Of a stretch of 64,000 nt of DNA, positions 21,581-31,500 are shown piece by piece. The DNA is taken from positions 3,647,042 to 3,711,041 of the forward strand of contig CM065683.1 of assembly GCA_017654935.2 (NCBI GenBank), written 5' to 3'. Made by a program: the position numbers and the translations under genes. This stretch comes from Phymorhynchus buccinoides. Lineage: Eukaryota > Mollusca > Gastropoda > Neogastropoda > Raphitomidae. Under the pieces are notes generated by a model. It searched no databases and was not told the origin of the DNA. It saw nothing but the letters and a program-made list of their open reading frames with translations. The first letter of the stretch is position 1. Each line of letters opens with the position of its first letter.

Positions 21581-24500
21581 ATGGCTCTTGAAGGGACGAC
21601 AAGCAACAGACTTACAAAGGTCACAGAGATTCCACTGAAGGTCCACAACATGTGTCCTGGTGTAGACTACTTGACTAGACAGAGCTCACCAAATATCACA
21701 ATGATGCAGGGTAATGCGTCGAGATGCTCTATGTATAGGATGCCACATAGAATGGTCAACAATGGAGTGCAGTATGGCATGTGTGAAACTTACCACTTTT
21801 ATTGTCTGCTTAAAGTTGTAGTACCTCAACGTATGCATGCACGTGCTAGGCTTCAAAGACTGCATTACTGGTGTGGTCCCACACGGTGGAGAGCTGCAGT
21901 ATTTTATGGTTCATTCGATCATAAATATATCGTTAACTGCAATCTTCATTCATTTAAGGATTTGTACCTGGATTCACCTATCAATTTCATGTTCATACTA
22001 AACATAAACAATCCATGCATAAAACTATCGTTTTGGGCGATTCAACACCATAACCTTGTAATTAATGTGACATATAATTCTGGATATATTGTTGTCCCAT
22101 ATGTAAATGTTAATAAATATGACAAGTGGAACTTTACAATGCCATCTGATGCTGCCATTGTTGTAAGCATTCAGATCTTTCCTTCTGATTATTTATGCTT
22201 TCTATACCAACGTATGGTCAAACTCACTTGCCACAGAAAGCACTCAAAAGTTAGTCAGCGTCTGTGCGTTGAGCGCCCTCTATCAGCAAACATTCTTTAC
22301 GCATTAGTCCTCGAAATAGAATTTGATTATAGTTTTCCCTTTCATGGTGGTTTGAAATTTCGCTTTTCTGTACTCTCTACGGTTCAGCAGGATCTGCAAT
22401 TGGCCAGCGGAAAGATCAACTGCTCCGTAGATCTCTATTCTGAATTTCAACATCACGTGGACTGTAACTTCATGGCAGAATGTGAGGATGGACGGGATGA
22501 AACAGAACACTGTCCCTTCAGCAGTGCACAGTGTCAGGGACTGGTGGCCTCAGTAAACAAGTGTCTCCAGTTGATTTCCTTTGACGAAGATCTCCACCAG
22601 TCCTTGTTAGACTACGTCTGTCCAAGGATGAATGGGACATTGGCATCTCTGAAAACAAAACAAGAATACACAGACTTTCTGGTGTTGTTTCAACACTATG
22701 GTTCGTTTTCAGTGTCCATAGGTTACCAGGCAGGTTGGAAGTTTGTGCCATTTCTGTACAGCAAATTCCATCGGTGGTCTCACGATTCTTTGATATATGA
22801 TATACAGCACTTAGAGAGACGTGAAAGGTACGTTCCGTCCAGGAATTTTCGACATTTTATGCTTAATTCTGGACAGCTGATAACACTTTATAGCTCAAGC
22901 TTTGTTGCATGTCAAGCGAATTTGTACTATCATTATGTTGTTCTTTCTAACACACCAATTGGCCTATCACACAAAAGACAAAAACGTTCAAGGCATTCTC
23001 GACAGCATCTGGTGGTTTTGTCAGACAATCACATGATACATACATTTTTACTTTGTCACTATGAGCATCAAAGCACAACGAACGGCTCACTTTCCTTCAT
23101 AGATGATTCTGGACATCACCAGAGAAGAGCCATATCCAACTTCCATGTGTTTAAATGTGCTGATGACTTGACAACTGTGCATCACACTCTTCTTTGTGAC
23201 TTCAGAAAGGACTGCCTAGACAGCACTGATGAGTCGTTCTGTGAGCATCCTTCATGTGCTGGTGTCCAGTGCTCCAACGGTCAGTGTGTGTCCCTCAGTC
23301 AGCGCTGTAACCAATACGCTGACTGTCTGGACGACTCTGACGAGCTGGACTGTCCCGATGACCACTCCTACATCACTCCGGTCAAGGAGGAAGACAGTCG
23401 TCAACGGTTTTACATCAATCTGGATGGGACTGGTTACTTCACCCAACAAGAGATGACCACTGACGTTTGTCCTCACAGTCATTACCAATGTACCACAGAG
23501 TGGCTCTACTGTTTGCCTGTCTACACTCGCTGCAATGGGTTTTCTGACTGTGTCTATGGGGAGGACGAACAAAACTGTGAGACAAATTCATGTCCTGGTT
23601 TTTACCGATGTCGATCGTCCACAGTGTGCGTGCACGGACATAATCTGTGTGATGGTTGGGGTCAGTGTCCACAGCGAGATGATGAACTGCTGTGTGATAC
23701 CACCTGTCCTGAGCACTGCCAGTGTCAAGGTCATGTGTTCCTGTGTAACAGACCATTTCTTACTCATTTGTTTCCACAATTAAGGTATGTGAAAGCAACT
23801 GGGTCCGGCATGACACTGTCAAATTTCAAGAAAAATATGCACCTCGTCCTTTTAATTCTATCCAAGTGTTCGTTGTATAATATGTCAAGTTCCAGGTTAA
23901 AAAACCTGCTGTATCTGGATCTTTCAAACAATTATTTAACTGTTATCAGTATTGAAACTTTCTTATTGTTCCCAAACTTAAAAACTTTAATAGTGAAACA
24001 CAACCCTCTTAAAGAAATAGTACCTCTAAATAATCACAGAAAACTCACACTTTATATGCTGGAAGAGGTAGATACATCCACGACACGTATCAATCATCTA
24101 TTAACAGATTTAGAAATATACTTTCCAAGCGTGAAATGTCTTAATGAATCGTTCAGTGCAGTAAACAACATTGGACGATCAGGTTTTAAAAACATGCCAC
24201 AAATCAGACAGGTGGATATCACAGGGAATGTCATTACCAACTTTCCAAGAGATCTGTTTCTCAAGTCCCCTGAATTACAACATATGTTTACTTCAAACTA
24301 CAGATTGTGTTGCCACAGTTTACTTCCTTCACACTCGGTGAAATGTGTTGCCCCACATACTGTTCTCCCTTCATGTGAAACATTGTTAACAACACAGTTG
24401 TATCGAATCGTATTTTTGATAAACATTGTTTGTACAAAAGCAGGAAATGTCCTCTGGTTAATAACCTTGATTAAGTTTAACGCCATATTTGAAAAACTGT

Positions 24501-25318
24501 TTTTGCTGGTCGCTGGTCACCTGCAGGTAGCCGATATTTGTATGGGGTGTCATGTCAGCATTGTTGTGCTGGCAGACAAGGTGCTTGATGGAAACTACAT
24601 CCATGTGGAAAACATGTGGACCAGCAGTGTGCCCTGCAAACTGGCAGCATTCCTCTTCTGTGTGTCCAGCACAGTGTCAGTGTTGGTCATCTGGCTCACC
24701 ACCTTCTACCACACAGCTGTCCTGTGTTTGCCTCGGGTGTCATTGAGATGGAACACCTCGTTCATCCACACAGCATGTGCAGTCATGTGGACTGTTGGAA
24801 TTTCTATGGCACTGGTTCCACTTTCTCCTGGACTGGCACACTGGGGTCTAGAAAGTCAGTCTGGGTTATGTCGTCTGACATCTCTGGACAACAATACTTT
24901 TAATCTAAGCTTCAGGTGGTTTAACGTCATCGTGACTGTCAACTGTACTCTGTGTTGGATGATCGTGGCTGGTCAAGTTGTCCTCTACAGGCGAATGCCT
25001 GAACACGGAATAACATTCAAACCTGGACTGAGACTGGTGTTCTCTGCTGTCCGTGTGATGGGAACAGTGGCTCTCATTGATGCTACGTGCTGGATTGTGT
25101 TTGGATTTGTCACAGTCATGCGCTCACAAGGTGTAGCTGGCTTTAATGGAATTCATAAAACTATGATTGTGTTTTTGTTGCCTCTCACCTCAGCTCTCAG
25201 CCCATTCCTCAGCATGTGGGCTGTTCAAACACAACGACAACATCAACAACAAGAAGATAAAGTACTGAAATTAGTAACTAAAGAACTTCATCAGAAACAG
25301 CGCAAACACAAGACATAA
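21581..25318 (+). CDS. GRL101-like receptor with LDLa, C-type-lectin-like, LRR and 7TM domains; degenerate class A motifs
   Basis: Single uninterrupted frame of 1245 codons. The frame is open from 21,563, but the first ATG is at 21,581; there is no signal peptide after it, so a 5' exon is likely missing. Order (from the ATG): Cys-rich, possibly CUB-derived N-terminus to ~290; LDLa-like half-module ~295-315 (CEDGRDETEHC); C-type-lectin-like domain ~324-446 with NGTLASL and closing FVAC; LDLa modules ~523-557, 560-591, 630-666 and 671-705 with acidic Ca2+ motifs such as CLDDSDELDC; LRR N-cap ~709-722; LRRs ~774-814 and 872-904; Cys cap ~905-939; 7TM ~941-1220. TM1 keeps GN (N956) and TM2 keeps LQVAD (D985). 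The DRY position reads YHT (1043-1045), CWxP reads CWIV (from 1170) and NPxxY reads SPFLS (1207-1211). Lymnaea GRL101 and relaxin-type LGRs are the nearest known architecture. A membrane receptor is inferred; normal G-protein activation is doubtful. Confidence 0.85.
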   Translation: MALEGTTSNRLTKVTEIPLKVHNMCPGVDYLTRQSSPNITMMQGNASRCSMYRMPHRMVNNGVQYGMCETYHFYCLLKVVVPQRMHARARLQRLHYWCGPTRWRAAVFYGSFDHKYIVNCNLHSFKDLYLDSPINFMFILNINNPCIKLSFWAIQHHNLVINVTYNSGYIVVPYVNVNKYDKWNFTMPSDAAIVVSIQIFPSDYLCFLYQRMVKLTCHRKHSKVSQRLCVERPLSANILYALVLEIEFDYSFPFHGGLKFRFSVLSTVQQDLQLASGKINCSVDLYSEFQHHVDCNFMAECEDGRDETEHCPFSSAQCQGLVASVNKCLQLISFDEDLHQSLLDYVCPRMNGTLASLKTKQEYTDFLVLFQHYGSFSVSIGYQAGWKFVPFLYSKFHRWSHDSLIYDIQHLERRERYVPSRNFRHFMLNSGQLITLYSSSFVACQANLYYHYVVLSNTPIGLSHKRQKRSRHSRQHLVVLSDNHMIHTFLLCHYEHQSTTNGSLSFIDDSGHHQRRAISNFHVFKCADDLTTVHHTLLCDFRKDCLDSTDESFCEHPSCAGVQCSNGQCVSLSQRCNQYADCLDDSDELDCPDDHSYITPVKEEDSRQRFYINLDGTGYFTQQEMTTDVCPHSHYQCTTEWLYCLPVYTRCNGFSDCVYGEDEQNCETNSCPGFYRCRSSTVCVHGHNLCDGWGQCPQRDDELLCDTTCPEHCQCQGHVFLCNRPFLTHLFPQLRYVKATGSGMTLSNFKKNMHLVLLILSKCSLYNMSSSRLKNLLYLDLSNNYLTVISIETFLLFPNLKTLIVKHNPLKEIVPLNNHRKLTLYMLEEVDTSTTRINHLLTDLEIYFPSVKCLNESFSAVNNIGRSGFKNMPQIRQVDITGNVITNFPRDLFLKSPELQHMFTSNYRLCCHSLLPSHSVKCVAPHTVLPSCETLLTTQLYRIVFLINIVCTKAGNVLWLITLIKFNAIFEKLFLLVAGHLQVADICMGCHVSIVVLADKVLDGNYIHVENMWTSSVPCKLAAFLFCVSSTVSVLVIWLTTFYHTAVLCLPRVSLRWNTSFIHTACAVMWTVGISMALVPLSPGLAHWGLESQSGLCRLTSLDNNTFNLSFRWFNVIVTVNCTLCWMIVAGQVVLYRRMPEHGITFKPGLRLVFSAVRVMGTVALIDATCWIVFGFVTVMRSQGVAGFNGIHKTMIVFLLPLTSALSPFLSMWAVQTQRQHQQQEDKVLKLVTKELHQKQRKHKT

Positions 25319-27110
25319 ACTAATAATATCACTAGTAGTAATATTCCACTGTTTAAGTGAAGTGCTTTGAGTAGTAGGTAAAAGACCAACAACTAGTAAG
25401 CTTTGGAAATTTTTTATTTTTATTTTATTTTTTTACATATGAGCCTTCTTTTCCACATTATATTTTCATACTTCCTTAAATTTAATTTTGCACTGAACAT
25501 GATAGACTTTGTTCCTGGTGTTTATTTAGCTAACGTTTCAGATTACATTTATCTTCAGATTTATAAGAAGTAGGAGCCCGTATGTAGAGTGCTTAAACTC
25601 GCATTTATAAACTTTGTGGTGCTGTTATATTATTATAGTCTAAGGTCCAAACTCTTACACAATGCAAAAATATCCTGCGCAACATTACAAATGCGCCAAT
25701 GGGAGACCATTTAAGACGGTACCTTAAATGATCCAATGGGATGCATTTGCACACTGTGCCGATAACATTTAAAGCATAGCAGTGAATGGCAAATGAATAA
25801 AACTGCAACTTAATTTTTCTTCTCAGCCTTGTGATTTGCGCACAGACTGATGTCACAGATGTTAGAAATGTAATGAAAGTCGCTAAAAACGTTTCAGGTA
25901 TATTAGTGGGGCAATTCCTTAGGCAGAAGTAGTTACGTCTTGCATCACTAAAGTGGGGCGAAACCGCCATAGTGGATAGTCACGTGGTTTCTAATTGGCT
26001 TCCATGAAGTTACAGACGTGTCTGAAGACCATCAGCATGTATGCACATTGTTTTAAGAATTAAACTGTGAACATCCTCCATATTTTTTGTAATATGACCA
26101 GTGACACATTTGACCCAAAACACTAATTGCTCTTTCCCCATACATTAATTGCTCTTTTCCATATTGTCCCATCTTGAAAATGAGCCATTAATCTTTATGG
26201 ACAAATTTATTACTGGTCACTTGACCAGGCCCAATGACTAAATCAATGGGGTAGTTTACAAAAATATGGAGGATGTTGACAGTATGATTCTTGAAAGGGT
26301 CGCTGGCAAACATTTCTTTGCAAACATGATAGGGGTCTTCAAACATATCCATGGATTCATGTAAGCCAGTAAGAAATCATATGAATGTTCAATAAGGCGG
26401 CTTATCCCCAATTAGTGATGCAAGATGTAACTGCGTCTGCCTAAGGAACCACCCCACTAATTCATCTGAAACGTGTTTTTTAGCGGTTTAATATAGTGAC
26501 AATAATGTCTTTCATTACGCTTCTTATCCCTGTGATGTCATCACTGGCCTCTGAGATGCCAAAGGGCAAATTGCGCGTTTTGGGCTAAGTCTTTGGATTT
26601 CGTTTACGCGCAAATGACAAAGCTGAGAAGAAAAAGTAAGCTGCAGTTTTATTCATTAGTCATGTGTGAACACTGCTTTAAATTTTATCAGCACGGTGTG
26701 CAAATGCTTCCCAGTGGATCATTTAAGGTACCATCTTAAACGGTCTCACATCCGCGCATGTGTCATGTTGTGCAGGATATGTTTTACATTGCCTAAGAGT
26801 TTGGACCTTTTGCTACAATATGACTACATCACAAATTTATAAATGCCAGTCCAAGCACTCAAAACGGTGCCTGCAATTGTCGCAGCAAGTGATCCTCAAC
26901 TTGTTTTTAACAGTATATGTATTCAATTCAGTTGAATTCAGTAATGGTCAGCCATTTGTACAAAAATCTAACACATTGTTACTTTTCTGATTACTTTAGA
27001 GCAAAATCAACCGAGAATTAAGTAGCGAGCAGTGGTTAGTCAAACTGTCCCATTCTAAATTATTGATAAATTCAATATAATTTCACTTCTGGGTAGTTTG
27101 GAACAATGGG
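25319..27110. other. Intergenic, no gene seen (left arm)
   Basis: Mirrored by 37,031-38,831. Contains two related stretches in the same orientation (around 25,640-25,990 and 26,400-26,830). Both carry CATCACTAA or similar, TTAGGCAGA, CTGAAACGT and TTTTTCTTCTCAGC-type phrases, apparently diverged copies of one repeat arranged partly inverted. No coding domain recognised. Confidence 0.45.
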
Positions 27111-27345
27111 AGCACTTGTCTACCGAGCTCAAGAGCACTGACCACTGGTCAGTCAGAGCACTTCTCTACCAAGTTCAAGAGCACTGACCAGTGGTCAGTC
27201 AGAGCACTTCTCTACCGAGTTCAAGAGCACTGACCACTGGTCAGTCAGAGCACTTCTCTACCGAGTTCAAGAGCACTGACCACTGGTCAGTCACAGCACT
27301 TCTCTACCGAGTTCAAGAGCACTGACCACTGGTCAGTCAAACCGA
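27111..27345. repeat. 46-bp tandem repeat with 17-bp palindromes, five copies
   Basis: Period of 46 verified from 27,131 to 27,177. Each unit contains ACTGACCACTGGTCAGT or its G-centred form, a perfect inverted repeat of 8+1+8 bases, plus AGAGCACTTCTCTACCGAG. Five palindromes here against six in the right arm (36,762-37,030). Confidence 0.95.
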
Positions 27346-27429
27346 TCATTTTGGTCATTTTCAGGACATTTTGAAAACATGCTTTTCCGGACTCGTTAGT
27401 GATCTGAGAAAATCATGACTGCTATACTC

Positions 27430-28075
27430 GCCTTGAATACTTACTTGTATTTGTGTCTGTCTGTCTGTTCAAGCGGTTTTGACCAAACCGTTGGCCACAG
27501 ACCCCTATAACTATGCATATAAATTCTTGATCATATTCATGATCAGCATTACACAACCTATTTAGATCCTGAATTTTGAACATTAAGTGCAAACCTCCGC
27601 CAAGGGAAGACTCACAATTATTGTCTGTGCCCTATCTCATGAACCATTGGACAGAATCGCTCAAATTTTTGTGTTGTGGCATGTCACCATGCACGGATGG
27701 TCACGTACAAAAACATATGGCATGCTGACCTTCACCTTGAAGTCTAATCTTGAAAACCGAAATTTATTCTTGAAACAATATTGTTTCACATTGTTGCACT
27801 TACAACGTTCAAACTTGGCATGAGGGTGCATTGGCTAATGGTAATTCTGAATATTGGTTACCGTTGAAGATCAAGGTCAAGATCATAGACCTTGGAGGTG
27901 TCCAATTTGTATTTTGGTCATATCTTTCACATATTTTTCAGTTACAGGCTTCACAATTGACAGGTTAGTAGACTGGCTTAAGGTCATGTGTGGTGCAAAG
28001 TTTTGATTATCTTAATGACCTTGACTTTTTAGCTTGTCTTCATTAGCAGTGGCTATAGTTCTCTATCTCTCCCCA
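27430..28075 (+). repeat. Dispersed repeat (CAAACCTCCGCCAAGGG family), left arm
   Basis: Contains TGTCTGTTCAAGCGGTTTTG, ACCTCCGCCAAGGGAAGACT, GTGGCATGTCACCATG and AACTTGGCATG with AAGGTCAAG words. The same ordered phrases occur at 36,070-36,640 (mirror) and, more diverged, at 61,500-62,160, which shows an interspersed family. The partial open frames in it are not treated as genes. Confidence 0.65.
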
Positions 28076-28081
28076 ACAAAG

Positions 28082-28145
28082 GATATCACTAGGACTAGAC
28101 CCACTCGAGCTTTTCGCCACCTGGCGGTGAAGTCAGCCAGCTAAG
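28082..28145 (+). repeat. Solo copy of the satellite-flanking terminal sequence
   Basis: AAGGATATCACTAGGACTAG, CACTCGAGCTTTTCGCCACC and TGGCGGTGAAGTCAGCCAGC follow each other. This is the sequence that flanks the 16-bp satellite, here without the satellite. Mirror at about 35,965-36,040. GCCACCTGGCGG is itself a short palindrome. Confidence 0.6.
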
Positions 28146-28517
28146 CCGCTCATTTAAACAATCTGCAATAAAGGACACGGACGGACGTGACTGGATAATT
28201 CTTAAACTTGCTGCCCCTGTCATCGCCGGAACTCTAACTTATATGGGGGTGGGGGTGTATTGTATATCGTATTGTATATCGTGTAGTGTCAAGTGTATTG
28301 AAGTTGACTCTAAATATTCATAATATAATTGTTTTCCTTCGTTCTTTCATAGTTTAATAATACGTCACTCACTGATGAATGTGCACATACGGTTATCCTT
28401 ATGATCATGCAAACAGCGAGAGGAGGAGTGTAACACAAGAAATACAGAAAAAATAGAGAGAATGGGATAGATAGTGGGAAATGAAGCAAACGGAAGAGAG
28501 AGGTAGAGAGAGGGGGA

Positions 28518-28520
28518 GAG

Positions 28521-28562
<42 letters not shown>
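28518..28562. repeat. (GA)n microsatellite
   Basis: GA run within a longer purine-rich stretch (28,430-28,585). Confidence 0.9.
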
Positions 28563-29089
28563 GGAAAAGAGAGGAAGAGAGAACAGAACACTGAACTTTT
28601 TTAATTTCATTGGCTTAGATAGCTTAGGATGAACATTGGAGGGTTGCGAAAATAGAAAACCAAAAAAAAAAAATAAAGGAAAAAATAAAATTAAAAAAAA
28701 AATCAATCAATGCAATAAAAAATAAAAAATGAAAAATGAAAAAAAACAAATGTCTGTCTCGACCAATTCAATTCATATTCAAATTAAGTTTATAATTAGA
28801 TTTTCCTACAACTTAAATATCCTAATAAGAATATTCAAGGGGGACATTCCATTAAGGAAAGTTAATGTTTCTGTCTACGTTCTTCTTGGTATTTGCTATT
28901 TCCTTCAGTTCTAATATTTTTCAGAGGGCTTTCTGAAGAATAATATTTAAGCTAGGGGATTTTGTACAGTTCATCAACATGTCATAGGGTCCATTTTTCA
29001 AAACTCCAACTAAATCCCAAAAAATAATTACAGAAACACCTTTTTCAAAATGGTTTACACTTCTTTCTAATGGTTATCAAAAAGTATTT

Positions 29090-29240
29090 GAGAGGAGGGA
29101 GAGAGAGAGAGAGAGAGAGGAGAGGGAGGAAAGAGGAGAGAGAGAGAAGAGGGGAGAATGAAGAGAGAAAGAGTGGAACGGAGATAGAGAAGGGAGGGAG
29201 AGAGACTGGGGGGGGGAGAGGAGGAGAGCAGAGAGAGAGA
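29090..29240. repeat. Purine-rich (GA)n tract
   Basis: Broken GA/GGA/GAAA runs. The right arm has two cleaner (TC)n tracts at the equivalent place. Confidence 0.85.
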
Positions 29241-29579
29241 GAATGAACTTTTCTACAATATTGTTTTTTTTATTTTGAACCAATCACTCTGGTAGATCTT
29301 TATTTCATATTAATCGTAGTAAGTTTATTTGTCATCATTTTTACTTACAAAGTGATGTCACTGTCCACCGTCAATTTTATCATTGCATCACAAAGTTGTT
29401 TAGGTCTTTACGACGTCATGTGTGTGTCACTTATGTCATATCTATTTTTAGCACTGGGACAATGGGTTGAAACCGAAACGTCGTGATTTGTTTTGCTCTG
29501 TGTTTTTTGTTAATGGGGTTTCAATTTCGACTGTTTTAATTTGTTGTGAATTCTAAATTATATGAGCAATTTGTGTACA

Positions 29580-30100
29580 GACTAGCAGTTATGCCCCGCT
29601 TGCTTTGCTCGGCGGGAGTTTAAATGGTCCCCCCGGTATCTTTCCTTGGGTCATGCTGATGAAAGAAAGAGAAGTGCGTTTTCGATGTGGGGAAAACAGA
29701 GGGAGGGGCTACTACATTTTCCAGTTTAGACTTTTATACCCAGAAAATGCTACTATAAAATTAGTAAGTAAAAAATTGCTCGAAAAACAAAAAACCTTTT
29801 AGGGGACCTGGGGCCAGAGAAAGGGCAATAAAAAATCCATAAAATGAACAATTGGTTGACGTACGAACCCGTTTTTTGCTAATTCTGTGATCAAAACAAC
29901 AAAAAAAATAAAATAAAGCTGCCCGGGGACCCAAAAGCAGGCACTGCAGCACAATAAAATCCAGTAGTCACTGTTTGTGACACCACTTCTGGTTTCCGCT
30001 GTTCCGTGAGCCAAATAAAACTGCATAACTAAATCTTTGGTACATTTGGTTTGCTTCTATAAAAGAATAGCTGCAAATATGAAAACAAAGAATTAAATAA
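29580..30100 (+). repeat. Dispersed repeat (ACTAGCAGTTATGCCCCGC), left arm
   Basis: Begins ACTAGCAGTTATGCCCCGCT, close to the phrase at 43,895-43,935 (CTAGCGGCTACGTCCCGCTC) and at 18,770-18,815, so a dispersed element end. Inside are two related sub-blocks, each ending in a ~TGGATTTTATTGCCC-type phrase seen best in the mirror copy (34,700-34,890). No gene seen. Confidence 0.5.
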
Positions 30101-30270
30101 AGAAAATGTGACTACAACTGATCATGAGTCATTGTTGAGTTATTCAATAACTAAATCTAGCTGATTCGGAAGAGAAAAGGTGGGAGGATAACAAAGAAAA
30201 GAAAAGAACTTGAACAATGACATGAGGATTCCACCCTATTAATAAAAAGAAACAGAGAATACCAAAACGG

Positions 30271-31000
30271 ATAATATTTCACTTAACAATTCTGATATTT
30301 GGGCAGAATTATGTCAAGGTAGACACGACCATTGCTATGCATCACCCTATTTCAGTTTTGTGGCTACTAATAATTCATCTGGATTCATAACTCCAAACAA
30401 AAACTTCAGCAACGCACAAATATGTAATTATGCTATGAATATAACAACACCCGCCAATCATGTGGTCATGATTAGCTTGAAATCACTGAGCCTTAGAAGG
30501 CTATAATTATTCTATATAGTGATGCCAAGTTACCGTCACGGTATTGTTTTGCTAATATATGAACGAAGAAGACATGGGATTCTACCGACAGACAAAGTGA
30601 ATTTGCCATTGTTAAACTGTCACCACAGCCTGGGCTGATATATAGTGAACAACCTGGTACCCACAAAGCGTATGATCAGCGCCATTTTCTTCAGACTGGG
30701 TTGTCATTTTTTCACTACAATCAACATCGTACAAGACAGCGAGGGTTCTGGAACTGCTCGTAACGTACGTGCTAGTTTCTGCACACAGGCCTGTAACCTG
30801 AAGACAGATGTGAAGATGGACGGGACAAACAGGAGGACTGCCTACACAGCAATGACAGTGCAGGGAAAGGTAGCTTGTGTGACCCACTGTTAACAGCATG
30901 TGGACCATCTGACTGCAACGAGGGAAAGGAACATTGAATGGGGAGACAGGGTCTCTTTGACCTGCAACTGCTCACACAAAGCTGAGCAGCATTGTAATTC
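30271..31000 (+). pseudogene. 5' part of the second receptor gene, degraded left-arm copy
   Basis: Aligns in reverse orientation with 33,716-34,450, the first ~245 codons of the intact receptor on the minus strand. The start ATG is ACG here. The first ~230 bases are close, but from about 30,500 onward there are many one-base deletions and insertions, for example CACACAGGCCTG where the intact copy has CACCACCTGGCCTG. These break every frame, and the copy runs into the 500-N gap. Rising indel density toward a contig end, mostly single bases, looks more like uncorrected sequence error than evolutionary decay. If so the gene may be intact in reality. Confidence 0.75.
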
Positions 31001-31500
31001 NNNNNNNNNNNNNNNNNNNNNNNNNNNNNNNNNNNNNNNNNNNNNNNNNNNNNNNNNNNNNNNNNNNNNNNNNNNNNNNNNNNNNNNNNNNNNNNNNNNN
31101 NNNNNNNNNNNNNNNNNNNNNNNNNNNNNNNNNNNNNNNNNNNNNNNNNNNNNNNNNNNNNNNNNNNNNNNNNNNNNNNNNNNNNNNNNNNNNNNNNNNN
31201 NNNNNNNNNNNNNNNNNNNNNNNNNNNNNNNNNNNNNNNNNNNNNNNNNNNNNNNNNNNNNNNNNNNNNNNNNNNNNNNNNNNNNNNNNNNNNNNNNNNN
31301 NNNNNNNNNNNNNNNNNNNNNNNNNNNNNNNNNNNNNNNNNNNNNNNNNNNNNNNNNNNNNNNNNNNNNNNNNNNNNNNNNNNNNNNNNNNNNNNNNNNN
31401 NNNNNNNNNNNNNNNNNNNNNNNNNNNNNNNNNNNNNNNNNNNNNNNNNNNNNNNNNNNNNNNNNNNNNNNNNNNNNNNNNNNNNNNNNNNNNNNNNNNN
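31001..31500. other. Assembly gap, exactly 500 N, between the inverted arms
   Basis: Fixed-size N run. It cuts the minus-strand receptor gene within TM4 on its right side and the degraded copy on its left. The true distance is unknown. Confidence 0.99.

Larger units (their letters stand above)
15136..31000 (+). repeat. Left arm of a ~15-kb inverted duplication
   Basis: Reads in reverse complement as 33,706-48,262. Anchor pairs: 15,150-15,200 with 48,200-48,255; satellite 15,843-16,690 with 46,875-47,600; 18,289-18,513 with 44,202-44,426; receptor gene 21,563-25,318 with 38,832-42,584; 46-bp array 27,111-27,345 with 36,762-37,030; receptor 5' part 30,271-31,000 with 33,716-34,450. In one stretch of about 490 coding bases (from 23,259) some 15 differences were counted, about 3 percent. 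The arm lies entirely within a 17.48-kb contig bounded by N gaps (13,518-31,000). Confidence 0.95.

Noticed and set aside
30772..31500. C-terminal extension of the second receptor across the N gap
   Set aside because: Beyond the gap the frame reads the antisense of the left-arm copy of its own 5' end, so it is an artefact of joining inverted copies.
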